A stretch of 64,000 nucleotides of DNA from contig JAEVEX010000044.1 in assembly GCA_016842085.1 (NCBI GenBank), positions 176,111-240,110 of the forward strand, read 5' to 3'. Both the position numbers and the translations under genes were made by a program. This stretch comes from Candidatus Thermoflexus tengchongensis (lineage in GTDB: Bacteria > Chloroflexota > Anaerolineae > Thermoflexales > Thermoflexaceae). Positions 46,374 through 56,599 of this stretch are shown piece after piece. Positions within the stretch are counted from its first letter, which is position 1; each line of letters starts with the position of its first letter. Below the pieces are notes generated by a model that worked only from the letters and a program-made list of their open reading frames with translations, did not search any database and had not been told where the DNA came from.

Positions 46374-46700
46374 GATAGCCGGTCGATGAAGACGACGGAA
46401 AAAGAGGGTCTCGAGGTGATGATGCCGGCCAGAAGGTGAAAGGACGGAAGCGGCCTTTGCGAGTCGACCCCCTGGGCCTGGTCCTGGCTGTGAGGGGTTC
46501 TATGTGTTCTCCCATATCGCTGGATCGTCGAACGCACCTTGGCATGGTTGGGCAAGGATCGCCGGCTGAGCCAGGATGATGAGTTCCGGATGGAAACCGG
46601 CGAGGCGATGATGGACGTGGCTATGACACGCTGGATAGTCCGACTTTCATCGGCTGGATATCGGCGACCGGCCGACTGTTTTGGGCTATTGTGCTTCTGA
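46374..46700 (+). pseudogene. IS5-family transposase relic
   Basis: Three pieces of an IS5-type DDE transposase follow in order but in different frames. LLDSRSMKTTEKEG begins near 46368 (frame of 46374), GQKVKGRKRPLRVDPLGLVLAV lies at 46427-46492, and [20 protein letters not shown] lies at 46518-46577. The last piece continues through [14 protein letters not shown] to a stop at 46698-46700. The middle of the catalytic domain is deleted and frameshifts separate the blocks. No terminal inverted repeats were found. It occupies most of the 431-bp gap between the DedA and DUF2283 genes. Confidence 0.8.
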
Positions 46701-46747
46701 CGGCGATCGCCAGATATGGCAAGGGCTTCCTGAGGAGGGAGGAATAA

Positions 46748-46981
46748 ATGAAGATCGAATACGATCCGGCTCGAGATTTGCTTTACATCTGGTTTGGCGC
46801 TCCCGGGGAGAAGGCAGCCCGGACGGAGATCGTGGTTCCGGGTGTGTATGCTGATTTCAGCCGCGATGGAAAATTGATAGGAATCGAGGTATTGGATGCT
46901 TCAGAGATGTTGGGAGATAAGGTCCAATTTGAGGTGGTCCTGGCAACACCATCTGTTGAAGCAACCACCGAACCCTCTTGA
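46748..46981 (+). CDS. DUF2283 family protein
   Basis: 77 aa matching DUF2283: MKIEYDPARDLLYIWFG, a central VVPGVYADFSRDGKLIGIEVLDAS, and a short tail. GAGGGAGG precedes the ATG. Members are small proteins of unknown function, often near toxin-antitoxin or mobile genes. Here an IS relic is directly upstream. Confidence 0.85.
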   Translation: MKIEYDPARDLLYIWFGAPGEKAARTEIVVPGVYADFSRDGKLIGIEVLDASEMLGDKVQFEVVLATPSVEATTEPS

Positions 46982-47038
46982 TCGGCGAAGCCGTGACGTG
47001 ATACGTAACATCTGAACTTGAATGGATGAGGCGAATCC

Positions 47039-47980
47039 ATGGAGTTCCCGCTCTGGGCCTGGATCCTTTTCCATCTGATCGTGGTCGTCATGCTGGCCCT
47101 GGACCTCGGGGTGTTCCACCGGAACGCCCATGAGGTGAAGCTCAAAGAGGCGATGATCTGGAGCGTGGTCTGGATCGCCGTGGCCCTGGCCTTTAACGCC
47201 CTGATCCTGCTGGCCTGGGGCCATGAGCCGGCCCTTCATTTCCTCACCGCCTATCTGGTGGAGAAATCCCTCAGCGCCGATAACCTCTTCGTCTTCGCGG
47301 TGATCTTCGCCTATTTCGGTATCCCTCCGGTCTATCAGCACCGGGTGCTCTTCTGGGGGATCCTGGGGGCGGTTCTGATGCGGGCGGCCTTCATCTTCGC
47401 CGGCGTCCAGCTGCTGAAGGCCTTCCACCCGGCCATCTATCTCTTCGGCGCCTTCCTGGTCTACACCGGAATCCGCCTGGCCCTGCGCAGTGAAGAAGAG
47501 GAAGTACGCCCGGAGCGCAACCCGATCCTCCGCCTGGCCTGCCGCTTCCTGCCCATCACCCCCGCCTTCCACGGGCAGCGCTTCCTGATCCGGCAGGGAC
47601 GCCGGTGGCTGGCCACACCGCTGCTGCTGACCCTGCTGGTGGTGGAGAGCACCGATCTCATGTTCGCCCTGGATTCCGTGCCGGCCGTGCTGGCCATCAC
47701 CCCCGAGCTGTTCATCGCTTACACCTCGAACATCTTCGCCATCCTGGGGTTGCGGGCCCTTTACTTCGTCCTGGCCGGGCTGATCCAGCGCCTGCGTTAC
47801 CTCCATTATGGACTCTCCGTGATCCTCAGCTACATCGGCGCCAAGATGCTGCTCTCGGATTTCCTCCACATCCCGCCGGCCCTCTCGCTGGCCGTTGTCC
47901 TGATCGTCCTCACGGTCAGCGGGCTGGCTTCATGGATCGCGGAACGGCGGGAGAAAACCCATCCCCTGGTCCACCGGTGA
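47039..47980 (+). CDS. TerC-family membrane protein
   Basis: 313 aa with about eight to nine helices and the TerC signatures EKSLSADNLFVFAVIFAYF and VVESTDLMFALDSVPAVLAIT, whose paired acidic residues are thought to bind metal. TerC/Alx proteins export metal ions such as Mn2+ and help co-translational metalation of secreted proteins. Full length with a good start. The recombinase-like gene begins 5 nt after its stop. Confidence 0.93.
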   Translation: MEFPLWAWILFHLIVVVMLALDLGVFHRNAHEVKLKEAMIWSVVWIAVALAFNALILLAWGHEPALHFLTAYLVEKSLSADNLFVFAVIFAYFGIPPVYQHRVLFWGILGAVLMRAAFIFAGVQLLKAFHPAIYLFGAFLVYTGIRLALRSEEEEVRPERNPILRLACRFLPITPAFHGQRFLIRQGRRWLATPLLLTLLVVESTDLMFALDSVPAVLAITPELFIAYTSNIFAILGLRALYFVLAGLIQRLRYLHYGLSVILSYIGAKMLLSDFLHIPPALSLAVVLIVLTVSGLASWIAERREKTHPLVHR

Positions 47981-47985
47981 GGCCG

Positions 47986-48894
47986 ATGGCGCGTCAGCTC
48001 AGCCTGTTTGAATCCCCATCCCGATCGGAGCTCACACCGGAAACCCCTCTCGCCCGGGCCCGGCAGGCCTTTGCCGAGCACCTGAAGACCGGGGATTACT
48101 CCCGGCACACGGTGTATTTCTTCACCCACGATCTCCGCCTGCTGGGGCAGTGTTTGGGAGAGGAGCGTCCGGTGGGAACGATTGGGCTGCGGGATCTCCA
48201 GGATTTTGTGGACTGGCTCCGCTACCGGCGCGGGGTTCCATGCACGCCCAAATCCCTCCGGCGGCGGATCACCTCGGTGAAGGCGTTCTTCCGGTGGCTA
48301 CATGAGGACCTCGGGGTCCTTCCCCAGAACCCTGCAGCGGAACTGGTCTACCCGGAAGCGTCCGAACCTCTCCCGGAGGTCCTGACGCCGGAGCAGATCC
48401 AGAGGGCGCTGGAGGCGGCGGCAGGGTTCCGGCGGGAAGGGGATGTCCGTCCCCTCACCCTCCTCACCCTGGTGCTCCATACCGGCCTGAAGAAAAGCGA
48501 GGTGGTCGCCCTTCGCCGGGACCACTTCGATTTGCAGGAGCCCGCCGTCTGGATCCGCTACGCGCATCCTCGCTATCGCCATAAAGAGCGGAAGCTACCG
48601 CTCCCGGCGGAGTGGCCGGAGCTGTTCCGGGAATATCTTCATCAGTATCGCATCGAGAGCCGCGTTTTCCCCTGGACGCCACGGAATTTAGAATATGTGC
48701 TGGAAGATGTGGCCCGACGGGCAGGCCTTGATCATCTCTCTTTTGAGACCCTCCGATGGACGTGCGCGCTGCAGGATTTCCTCCAGGGGATGGATCCGGA
48801 GACCCTGCGCCGGAAGCTGGGTCTCTCCGAGATCCAGTGGCGAGACGTCTTCCGACGCCTGCAGGCCCTGGCCGGGCGTTCCGGAACGCGCTGA
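47986..48894 (+). CDS. tyrosine-recombinase-like protein lacking catalytic residues
   Basis: 302 aa from the ATG of MARQLSLFESPSR. Both recombinase domains are visible: an N-terminal SAM-like DNA-binding domain (ARARQAFAEHLKTGDYSRHTV, KSLRRRITSVKAFFRWLHED) and a C-terminal catalytic-type fold (LVLHTGLKKSEVVALRRDHFD, LSFETLRWTCALQDFLQ). The first catalytic Arg of TGLRxSE is Lys, the His of HxLR is Glu (FETLR), and the nucleophile region LGLSEIQWRDVFRRL has no tyrosine. The domain fold is clear but strand exchange is not expected. It may be a DNA-binding or accessory protein. Confidence 0.8.
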   Translation: MARQLSLFESPSRSELTPETPLARARQAFAEHLKTGDYSRHTVYFFTHDLRLLGQCLGEERPVGTIGLRDLQDFVDWLRYRRGVPCTPKSLRRRITSVKAFFRWLHEDLGVLPQNPAAELVYPEASEPLPEVLTPEQIQRALEAAAGFRREGDVRPLTLLTLVLHTGLKKSEVVALRRDHFDLQEPAVWIRYAHPRYRHKERKLPLPAEWPELFREYLHQYRIESRVFPWTPRNLEYVLEDVARRAGLDHLSFETLRWTCALQDFLQGMDPETLRRKLGLSEIQWRDVFRRLQALAGRSGTR

Positions 48895-51800
48895 GGGTCC
48901 TCGGTTTCCTCCTCCCCGCCCTGCTCCTGCTCCTCCGCCCTCGATATCCCGTGGTGGCCCGGGAGCTTGATCCCTTCTCCACTCCCTTTCCCCCCACGCT
49001 CCATCCGGCGCTGGTCAAACGTCTTCTGCAGGCCCGTCCCGATGAGCGGATCCCGATCCTGATCCAGATGGAAGGGCCCTCCCCCGGGGAGATCGCAGCG
49101 GCGGAAATGGAGGATCGCCGGCCGCCCCCCGAGCGACGGGCCCGCCTGGTCGCGCGCCTGCGCGCCCGCACGGAAGCCGCCCAGGCCGTCCTCCTCCAGC
49201 GGCTCCAGGAAGCCGCCCGACGGGGAGCTATCGAAGCGATCCGCCCGCTCTGGCTCTCCAATCAGATCGCCGCCCGGGCCGCTCCCCGGGAGGTCCTCGC
49301 CCTGAGCCAGGTGCCCGGCATCCGCCGGATCCAGGAGGATCGCCTCCGACGATGGATCGATTCTCCGCCGGCGGCGGAGCCGGAAGATCCCCTTTCCACC
49401 CCGTGGAATCTCACGATGATCCATGCCCCCGAAGCCTGGGCCGCCTTCGGGATCACCGGGACCGGCGTGGTGGTGGCGAACATCGACACCGGAGTGGACT
49501 GGCAGCACCCGGCCCTGCAACGGGCCTATCGGGGTTACGATCCGCGGGGGTTTCACCGCCACGCCGGCAACTGGTTCGATGCCACCGGCATGGGCGCGGT
49601 CTACCCTGTGGATGGCAACGGCCATGGCACCCACACCATGGGCCTGATGGTCGGCCAGGAAGTGGGAGTGGCCCCCGGTGCCCGCTGGATCGCCGTCCGG
49701 GCCTTCGACGCCCAGGGCTATGCTCTGGATTCCTGGATCCACGCCGCTTTCGAATGGATCCTGGCTCCGGATGGAAACCCCGCCCTGGCCCCCGATATCC
49801 TCAACAACTCATGGGGGAATCCGAACGGCTGGGACACGACCTTCTCGGAGGAGCTAACGGCCCTGCAGGCCGCCGGGATTTTCGCGGTCTTCAGCGCAGG
49901 GAACAGCGGGCCAGGATCGGGCTCCGTGAGCTCGCCCGCCAGCCTCCCGGGGGCCTTTGCGGTCGGCGCCGTGGACGCCGAGGGACAGGTCGCATGGTTC
50001 TCCAGCCGGGGCCCCTCCCCATGGGGGGAGATCCGTCCCCACGTGGTGGCCCCCGGCGTCCATGTCCGCTCGACGTTGCCCGGAGGGACTTACGGAGAGC
50101 TCAGTGGGACCTCCATGGCGGCCCCCCACGCGGCGGGCGTGGCGGCCCTGCTGAAATCCGCGCGGCCGGAGCTCTCCCCGCTGCAGATCGCGGAGATCCT
50201 GACGCGCACCGCCACGCCCCTGACGACCACGATCCCCAACAACGAAAGCGGGTGGGGCCTGGTGGATGCAATGGAAGCCCTCAGCACCGCCCTGGAAAGC
50301 GGCATCCTGAAAGGGACGGTGCAGGACACAAGCGGCGCTCCTATCGCCGGAGCCACCCTGACGGCGGTTTCCCGGGATGGAACCCTTCGGGTTTCCCGCG
50401 AGAGCGATGCTCAGGGCCGTTATCGTTTCTTTCTGCGAGCGAACACCTATGACCTCACCGTCACCGCCTTCGGCTACACCACCCGGCAGGCCTTCGGGAT
50501 CCTCATCACGACCGGGGCCACCCGCACGCTGAACTTCCAGCTGGACCCGCTACCCCGGGGGTCTCTGATCGTGCAGGCGACGGATGAGCAGGGAGGGCCG
50601 GTGCTTTCCCCGACCCTGACCCTCATCGGGACGCCGGTTTCCCTCACCCAGCCCGGCTTTCCGTTCACCCTCTCGGTCCCGGTGGGCTCCTACATGCTGC
50701 GCCTGCGGGCGCTGGGCCATCGCGTGGTGAGCGCCACCGTCGAGGTGCAGGCCGGCGTGACGGCTTCCCTCACGCTCACCATGCCCCGCATGCCCCGGGT
50801 CCTGCTGGTCGATTCGGGGGTCTGGTATAACGAATCCGCCATCACCTTCTACCGTCAGGCCCTGGATGCGGCTGCCTGGTCTTACGATGAATACCGGGTG
50901 GTCTATCCGCCCGCCCCGCCGCCCACTTCCACCCTGCTGGCTTACGATGCGGTGGTGTGGTCCTCCCCCTTCGATTCCCCGGGCTACATCGGGGCGGATC
51001 GAGCGCTGGCTCTCTTCCTGCGGCGGGGCGGACGCCTGCTGGTGAGCGGCCAGGATGTCGCCTTCTGGGACGATGGGGGGAACTGGTTTTTCTATGCGCC
51101 GTATCTGCGAGAGCTCCTGGGAACCCGGTATGTCCGGGATTCCACCGGGATCTTCACGGTCACCGGGGCGCTGGACGGGCCCTTCGCCGGGATCCAGGCC
51201 GCGATCCGCGGGGAGGGAGGCGCCGGGAATCAGTTCGCCCCCGACGAGATCGCTCCCGCCGATCCCCTGGTGGACCAACCCCTGGTTTACCTGAGCGATG
51301 GGGGAGCGGCGACGGCGGTGGGGCTCTGCCGGCCCTATCGCGGGGTGGTCTTCGCCTTCGGGCTGGAAGGGATCCCGGATCGCCGGATCCGCGGGGAGCT
51401 CCTGGAGCGAGCCCTTCAGGCCCTTCAAGCGCCTCCGCGCCCCTGGGGCCTGCGATGGGATCCTTCCCTCACGGAGCGGGTGGTTCCGACTGCTACCCAG
51501 GTGATCTTCACCGCCACCCTCCAGAACCTGAGCGAAGTCGCCACGGATACGATCCAGCTTCAGCTCGAAGGGAACAGCTGGCCGGCGGCGATCACACCGG
51601 CTGCCATGACCCTGAGCCCATGCGCCCGGGGGACGGTCACGCTGACGGTGAGCGTCCCCGAGGGGCTGCCCCGGGATGCCCGGACGGTCATCACCCTCAC
51701 AGCCCGCTCGACCCTCTCCCCATCCCTGGCCGTTCCGGCGATCTGGCGTCTGAAGACGCCGGCCGTTCTCCTGCTGGTCGAGGACGATCGATGGTTCGAT

Positions 51801-53114
51801 GTCAGCGAACCCTATCGTCGGGCGCTGTCAGCTTCCGGGCTTTCCTTCGATCGCTGGCGGGTCACCGGGCTTCACGGGATGGGCTCTCCATCGGAAGCGG
51901 ATCTCGCCCGCTATGAGGGGGTGATCTGGTTCACTGGCTACGACTGGTTCGATCCACTGTCCGAAGAAGAGGAAACACGGTTGCTCCGCTTCCTGCAGCG
52001 CGGAGGGCGTCTGGCGCTCTTCTCCCAGGATTACCTGTATACGTTGCTGACGTATGACCGTCCCTGGACGTTCGCCAGCATCCTGGGCGTGCGCGCCCAC
52101 GATGAGGGGCTCACCGCCACCTTCGGGCTCCCCAGCCCCCTCTCCCCCATCGGTCGGGGATTCCCTCGCTGGACGAGCCGGCTGCCTTACACCAACTGGA
52201 CCGATGCGCTGGAGCCGACCGCCGATGCGACGCCAGTCTGGCGCGGGGAACATGGCCGGCCGATCGCCGTGGCCCGTTCAGAAGGCCCCGGCCGGGTTTT
52301 CTTCTCCACTCTGGGCCTGGAGGGCCTGCCGGAGCCGTTGCAGGAGGAGGCCATGCGTCGGATCCTCTCCGATCTCGGCCCTCTGGGGAAAACCGCCCTG
52401 CAGGTGGAATCCAGGGAAGGTCGGTGGATGGTTACTGTGGATGTGAATGTCCTGCGGCTTGGGGAATCCGTCCCCGCCACCGTCTCCCTCCAGCTGACTG
52501 TCCCCACCACCTGGACCATCCGGGAGCCGGAAAGCTCGCCGGAGTGGGCCTTCGACCCGGCGCTGCCGGGGTGGCGGGGGATCCTCCGCGCGCCCCGGAT
52601 TCTGACCGCCGCGATGACCCTGGAGGGACCTCCGGGCTGGGTTCCCCTGATCCTGGAAGGGACGGATGGGGTCTGGCCGTTGCGATGGGTGGAGCCGGTG
52701 GGTTTTGGGGTTCCCGCCCCCTCCCTCTTCCCGGTGATCTTGAGCCGGAATGCCCCCTCGGGAGTTCCCCTCACGGTCCCCTGGGAGGTGCACAACGAAA
52801 GCGCCGTGTCTCTCCCTCTGGTGCTCACGGCCACCTTCCCGCTGTCCTGGCAGGACACTGCGTTCACCGCGACTGTGGGAGTCTCCCGGCAACCCTTCCC
52901 GGGGGTGGGAACGTGGAGTGGGGTTCTGGCGGCAGGAGATACCCTGCGCTGGATCGGCACGGGGAGCCCGCGAACCCTGAGGGATCAGCTGGATCGCCTG
53001 ACCCTGCGGGCGGAGGATGCGTTCGGGGGAGTTTATGAGGTGGAGGGCTGGGCATGGGCGCGGCCCTGGCGGCTGTATCTGCCTTTCATCGGGCGAGCGC
53101 CGCCCGGGCCGTAA
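48756..53114 (+). CDS. large secreted subtilisin-like (S8) protease
   Basis: Up to 1452 aa. The signal helix ALRVLGFLLPALLLLL begins near residue 45, so the real start may be a GTG at 48837 or another codon up to ~48891. All options overlap the recombinase-like gene. The S8 triad is intact: NIDTGVDW (~245), GNGHGTHTMG (~291) and SGTSMAAPHAAG (~453). Then come a carboxypeptidase-regulatory-like beta domain (SGAPIAGATLTAVSRDG), two copies of a ThuA/GATase-like module (VLLVDSGVWYNESAITFYRQ and LLLVEDDRWFDVSEPYRRAL), and Ig-like regions. The C-terminus ends in WRLYLPFIGRAPPGP, resembling a YLPxI tail often seen on Chloroflexota secreted proteins. Extracellular proteolysis is likely; the substrate is unknown. 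Confidence 0.9.
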   Translation: MDVRAAGFPPGDGSGDPAPEAGSLRDPVARRLPTPAGPGRAFRNALRVLGFLLPALLLLLRPRYPVVARELDPFSTPFPPTLHPALVKRLLQARPDERIPILIQMEGPSPGEIAAAEMEDRRPPPERRARLVARLRARTEAAQAVLLQRLQEAARRGAIEAIRPLWLSNQIAARAAPREVLALSQVPGIRRIQEDRLRRWIDSPPAAEPEDPLSTPWNLTMIHAPEAWAAFGITGTGVVVANIDTGVDWQHPALQRAYRGYDPRGFHRHAGNWFDATGMGAVYPVDGNGHGTHTMGLMVGQEVGVAPGARWIAVRAFDAQGYALDSWIHAAFEWILAPDGNPALAPDILNNSWGNPNGWDTTFSEELTALQAAGIFAVFSAGNSGPGSGSVSSPASLPGAFAVGAVDAEGQVAWFSSRGPSPWGEIRPHVVAPGVHVRSTLPGGTYGELSGTSMAAPHAAGVAALLKSARPELSPLQIAEILTRTATPLTTTIPNNESGWGLVDAMEALSTALESGILKGTVQDTSGAPIAGATLTAVSRDGTLRVSRESDAQGRYRFFLRANTYDLTVTAFGYTTRQAFGILITTGATRTLNFQLDPLPRGSLIVQATDEQGGPVLSPTLTLIGTPVSLTQPGFPFTLSVPVGSYMLRLRALGHRVVSATVEVQAGVTASLTLTMPRMPRVLLVDSGVWYNESAITFYRQALDAAAWSYDEYRVVYPPAPPPTSTLLAYDAVVWSSPFDSPGYIGADRALALFLRRGGRLLVSGQDVAFWDDGGNWFFYAPYLRELLGTRYVRDSTGIFTVTGALDGPFAGIQAAIRGEGGAGNQFAPDEIAPADPLVDQPLVYLSDGGAATAVGLCRPYRGVVFAFGLEGIPDRRIRGELLERALQALQAPPRPWGLRWDPSLTERVVPTATQVIFTATLQNLSEVATDTIQLQLEGNSWPAAITPAAMTLSPCARGTVTLTVSVPEGLPRDARTVITLTARSTLSPSLAVPAIWRLKTPAVLLLVEDDRWFDVSEPYRRALSASGLSFDRWRVTGLHGMGSPSEADLARYEGVIWFTGYDWFDPLSEEEETRLLRFLQRGGRLALFSQDYLYTLLTYDRPWTFASILGVRAHDEGLTATFGLPSPLSPIGRGFPRWTSRLPYTNWTDALEPTADATPVWRGEHGRPIAVARSEGPGRVFFSTLGLEGLPEPLQEEAMRRILSDLGPLGKTALQVESREGRWMVTVDVNVLRLGESVPATVSLQLTVPTTWTIREPESSPEWAFDPALPGWRGILRAPRILTAAMTLEGPPGWVPLILEGTDGVWPLRWVEPVGFGVPAPSLFPVILSRNAPSGVPLTVPWEVHNESAVSLPLVLTATFPLSWQDTAFTATVGVSRQPFPGVGTWSGVLAAGDTLRWIGTGSPRTLRDQLDRLTLRAEDAFGGVYEVEGWAWARPWRLYLPFIGRAPPGP

Positions 53115-53122
53115 AGGAGAGG

Positions 53123-53150
53123 AGCGGGGCAGGCGGCTTCGCTGCCCGCT
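53123..53150 (+). terminator. hairpin after the subtilase gene
   Basis: AGCGGGGCAG and CTGCCCGCT arms begin 8 nt after the stop codon. There is no strong T-run, so this is moderate evidence. Confidence 0.45.
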
Positions 53151-53263
53151 GCGTTCCATTTCCCCCTGTCCCTCATTCCGGGAAGCCGGGCCATAATAAT
53201 AAGGGATCCAGCCCCCGGTGAGCGGAGGATGGACCCCGACTCCGAATCGGGAGGCGGATACCG

Positions 53264-54301
53264 ATGACCGAGACCATGCGGGCTGTGATCAAAGCGGCAC
53301 CCGAGCCGGGCCTGACCCTGGCCCGCTATCCGATCCCCACCCCGGGCCCCGGGGAGATCCTGGTGAAGGTGAAGGCGGCCTCCATCTGCGGAACCGATCT
53401 CCACATCTACCGCTGGGATCCATGGGCGCAGGGGCGGATTCAACCGCCCCTGATCATCGGCCACGAATTCTGCGGGGAGGTGGTGGAGCTGGGGCCGGAG
53501 GTCGACGGGATCCGCGTCGGGGATTTCATCTCCGCCGAAAGCCATGTGATCTGCGGTCGCTGCGATATGTGTCGCACCGGGAAGGGCCACCTCTGTCGCA
53601 ACACCCGCATCCTGGGGGTGGATCGCGACGGCGCCTTCGCGGACTTCATCGTCATCCCCGCGGAGAACGCCTGGGTTAATCCCCCGGATCTCCCCCTCGA
53701 AGTGGCCGTCCTCCTGGAGAACTTCGGCAACGCCGTGCACACTGCCTTCGCCGTGGATCTGCGGGCGCGCAAGGTGCTGGTGACCGGCTGCGGACCGGTG
53801 GGCCTGATGACCATCGCGGTGGCCCGGGCCATCGGCGCCCGGATGGTCATCGCCACCGACATCAGCCCCTACCGTCTCGAGCTGGCCCGGCGGATGGGGG
53901 CGGATCACGTCCTCAACCCCCGGGAGGTCAACGTCGCGGAGGCGATCCGGGATCTGGCCGGCGGGGAGGTCGACGTGTTGCTGGAGATGTCCGGCGCCCC
54001 CTCCGCCATCCGGGAGGGTTTCGCCGTGCTCAAGCCGGGCGGCCAGGCTGCCCTGCTGGGCCTCCCGCCCGGCCCTATTGAATTCGACCTCGCGAACCTG
54101 GTGATCTTCAAAGGCGTGACCGTCCACGGCATCGTCGGGCGGCGCCTGTGGGAGACCTGGTATGAGATCCGGGGGTTGCTCAACTCCGGCGCCGTCGATC
54201 TGCGCCCGGTGGTCACCCATCGCTTCCGCCTGGAGGAATTCGATCAGGCCTTCGCCACCATGGCCAGCGGCCAGAGCGGCAAGGTGATGCTGATCCCATA
54301 G
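53264..54301 (+). CDS. tdh: L-threonine 3-dehydrogenase (zinc alcohol dehydrogenase family)
   Basis: 345 aa medium-chain dehydrogenase. Catalytic zinc residues lie in [14 protein letters not shown] and [10 protein letters not shown]; the structural zinc site is [16 protein letters not shown]. The NAD-binding block is [26 protein letters not shown] is typical of Tdh, which oxidises threonine to 2-amino-3-ketobutyrate. The kbl gene follows 20 nt downstream and takes the product, giving the two-step threonine to glycine plus acetyl-CoA route. AT-rich CATAATAATAAG at ~53191-53202 upstream may hold the -10 element. Confidence 0.92.
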   Translation: MTETMRAVIKAAPEPGLTLARYPIPTPGPGEILVKVKAASICGTDLHIYRWDPWAQGRIQPPLIIGHEFCGEVVELGPEVDGIRVGDFISAESHVICGRCDMCRTGKGHLCRNTRILGVDRDGAFADFIVIPAENAWVNPPDLPLEVAVLLENFGNAVHTAFAVDLRARKVLVTGCGPVGLMTIAVARAIGARMVIATDISPYRLELARRMGADHVLNPREVNVAEAIRDLAGGEVDVLLEMSGAPSAIREGFAVLKPGGQAALLGLPPGPIEFDLANLVIFKGVTVHGIVGRRLWETWYEIRGLLNSGAVDLRPVVTHRFRLEEFDQAFATMASGQSGKVMLIP

Positions 54302-54321
54302 CGCCAGCGGGAGGTTCAACC

Positions 54322-55524
<1,203 letters not shown>

Positions 55525-55532
55525 CCCATGGA

Positions 55533-55575
55533 GGGGGCGGTGAAACCGTCGCGTATCCCGCCCCCCACCGTTTTG
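55533..55575 (+). terminator. candidate terminator of tdh-kbl
   Basis: GGGGGCGG (55533-55540) pairs with CCGCCCCC (55558-55565), then CCACCGTTTT. It lies 9 nt after the kbl stop. Confidence 0.55.
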
Positions 55576-55633
55576 GGCTTTCCCGGGTAGCTCATGATGA
55601 GCAGGAGGTGATCCACACGAACGGAGGGGGAAG

Positions 55634-56350
55634 ATGCTGCGGTCGGGCGGGATGGATCGACCCCTCTTCCTGATCGAGGATCCGACCCGGGGCCCTCTTC
55701 TGGCCCAGGCCCTCGCCGCCGCCCTTGGGGAGCCGGTTCACTATCTGAACCCTTCCCAACCGGTCCCCGCCGTCCCCGGCGATTTCTTGATCGCCGCCGA
55801 ACTGCCCGGCCGATGCGGCCTGGAGCTGGGCGGGAAGCTGCTCCAGAGCGCCGCCGGCCATCGCGTCCTGCTCTGGAGTCCTTCCCCGTCAGATCTCTAT
55901 CTATGGGTTGCTCGCCTCCTCGGGTTCGCCGGATATCTGGACTGTGCGGCCTCCTGGGCGGAGAACCTCCGCTGGCTGCAGGCCTTCCGTGCCGGTCAGG
56001 AGGCGTGGCCCCCTGACCTGCGCGCCCGGGCGGATCGCTTCGAGGCCGCCGTTGGAGACAGTCTCCGAAGGCTGAAGCCAGAGGAAGCCTGGCGGCTTGC
56101 CGACCTGGCCCGTCCCTTGCCCTGGAAGGCGCGAGCCGCCCGCTGGGGGATGAGCCGGGAGGGCGCTCGACGGGCCGCACAGCGGCTGGAGGAGAAGTTC
56201 ATGGCCGAGGGCTCGGAGGCTGTCGTGGCCCGGGCATGGGCCTGGGGGCTGCTGAAGGCCACCCCCGAAGGGCCCGTCCCGGCGCCCGCCCTGCTCCTGG
56301 CCCTGGAGGCTCTTTCCCATTCCCAGCAGAGGCAATCCCACAGGCTCTGA
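55634..56350 (+). CDS. response-regulator-like protein with C-terminal helix-turn-helix-like region, unrecognised
   Basis: 238 aa, ATG after GGAGGGGGAAG. The N-terminal ~115 residues alternate strands and helices like a degenerate receiver (PLFLIEDPTRGPLLAQALAAAL, FLIAAELPG, VLLWSPSPSDLYLWVARLLGF), without a clear phospho-acceptor Asp. The C-terminal part (LPWKARAARWGMSREGARRAAQRLEEKFM) resembles a helix-turn-helix. A DNA-binding regulator is the best guess. It is solitary, with no kinase nearby, and converges on the A/B secreted-protein operon. Low certainty on function. Confidence 0.55.
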   Translation: MLRSGGMDRPLFLIEDPTRGPLLAQALAAALGEPVHYLNPSQPVPAVPGDFLIAAELPGRCGLELGGKLLQSAAGHRVLLWSPSPSDLYLWVARLLGFAGYLDCAASWAENLRWLQAFRAGQEAWPPDLRARADRFEAAVGDSLRRLKPEEAWRLADLARPLPWKARAARWGMSREGARRAAQRLEEKFMAEGSEAVVARAWAWGLLKATPEGPVPAPALLLALEALSHSQQRQSHRL

Positions 56351-56404
56351 CCCACAATCTCCATCTGAACTCGGTGGAAGGAGACGCCTTCAAAAGTGGA
56401 GCGC

Positions 56405-56596
56405 TCATCGATCCCCAATGCCGTAAGCATGCAGAATGCCATCATCCCAACCGGTGGTTCCCGCTTTGCCGACATCGCCGATCCCTGGGGCGTAAACCTA
56501 CCACCGCATCTCCACTCTCGCCGTTCCGGATATCATCCTGGCAATCAGGAAGGCCACCCCGATTCCTGTCAACCGTCGAAGGCTCGTGGATCGCAT
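56405..56596 (-). pseudogene. decayed third copy of the small Cys-rich secreted protein
   Basis: It starts with ATG 3 nt after the TAG of gene A, with a ribosome site (GGGAGGTAGAGG) partly inside gene A. Residues 1-32 (MRSTSLRRLTGIGVAFLIAR...) look like a signal peptide and end at an in-frame TAG (56498-56500). Reading on in the same frame gives VYAPGIGDVGKAGTTGWDDG, which aligns with YVPGAGYVANAGTYGYWSGG of the secreted protein at 58856-59383, and stops at 56405. The Cys-rich remainder is lost. The alignment was made by eye. Confidence 0.65.
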
Positions 56597-56599
56597 CCT

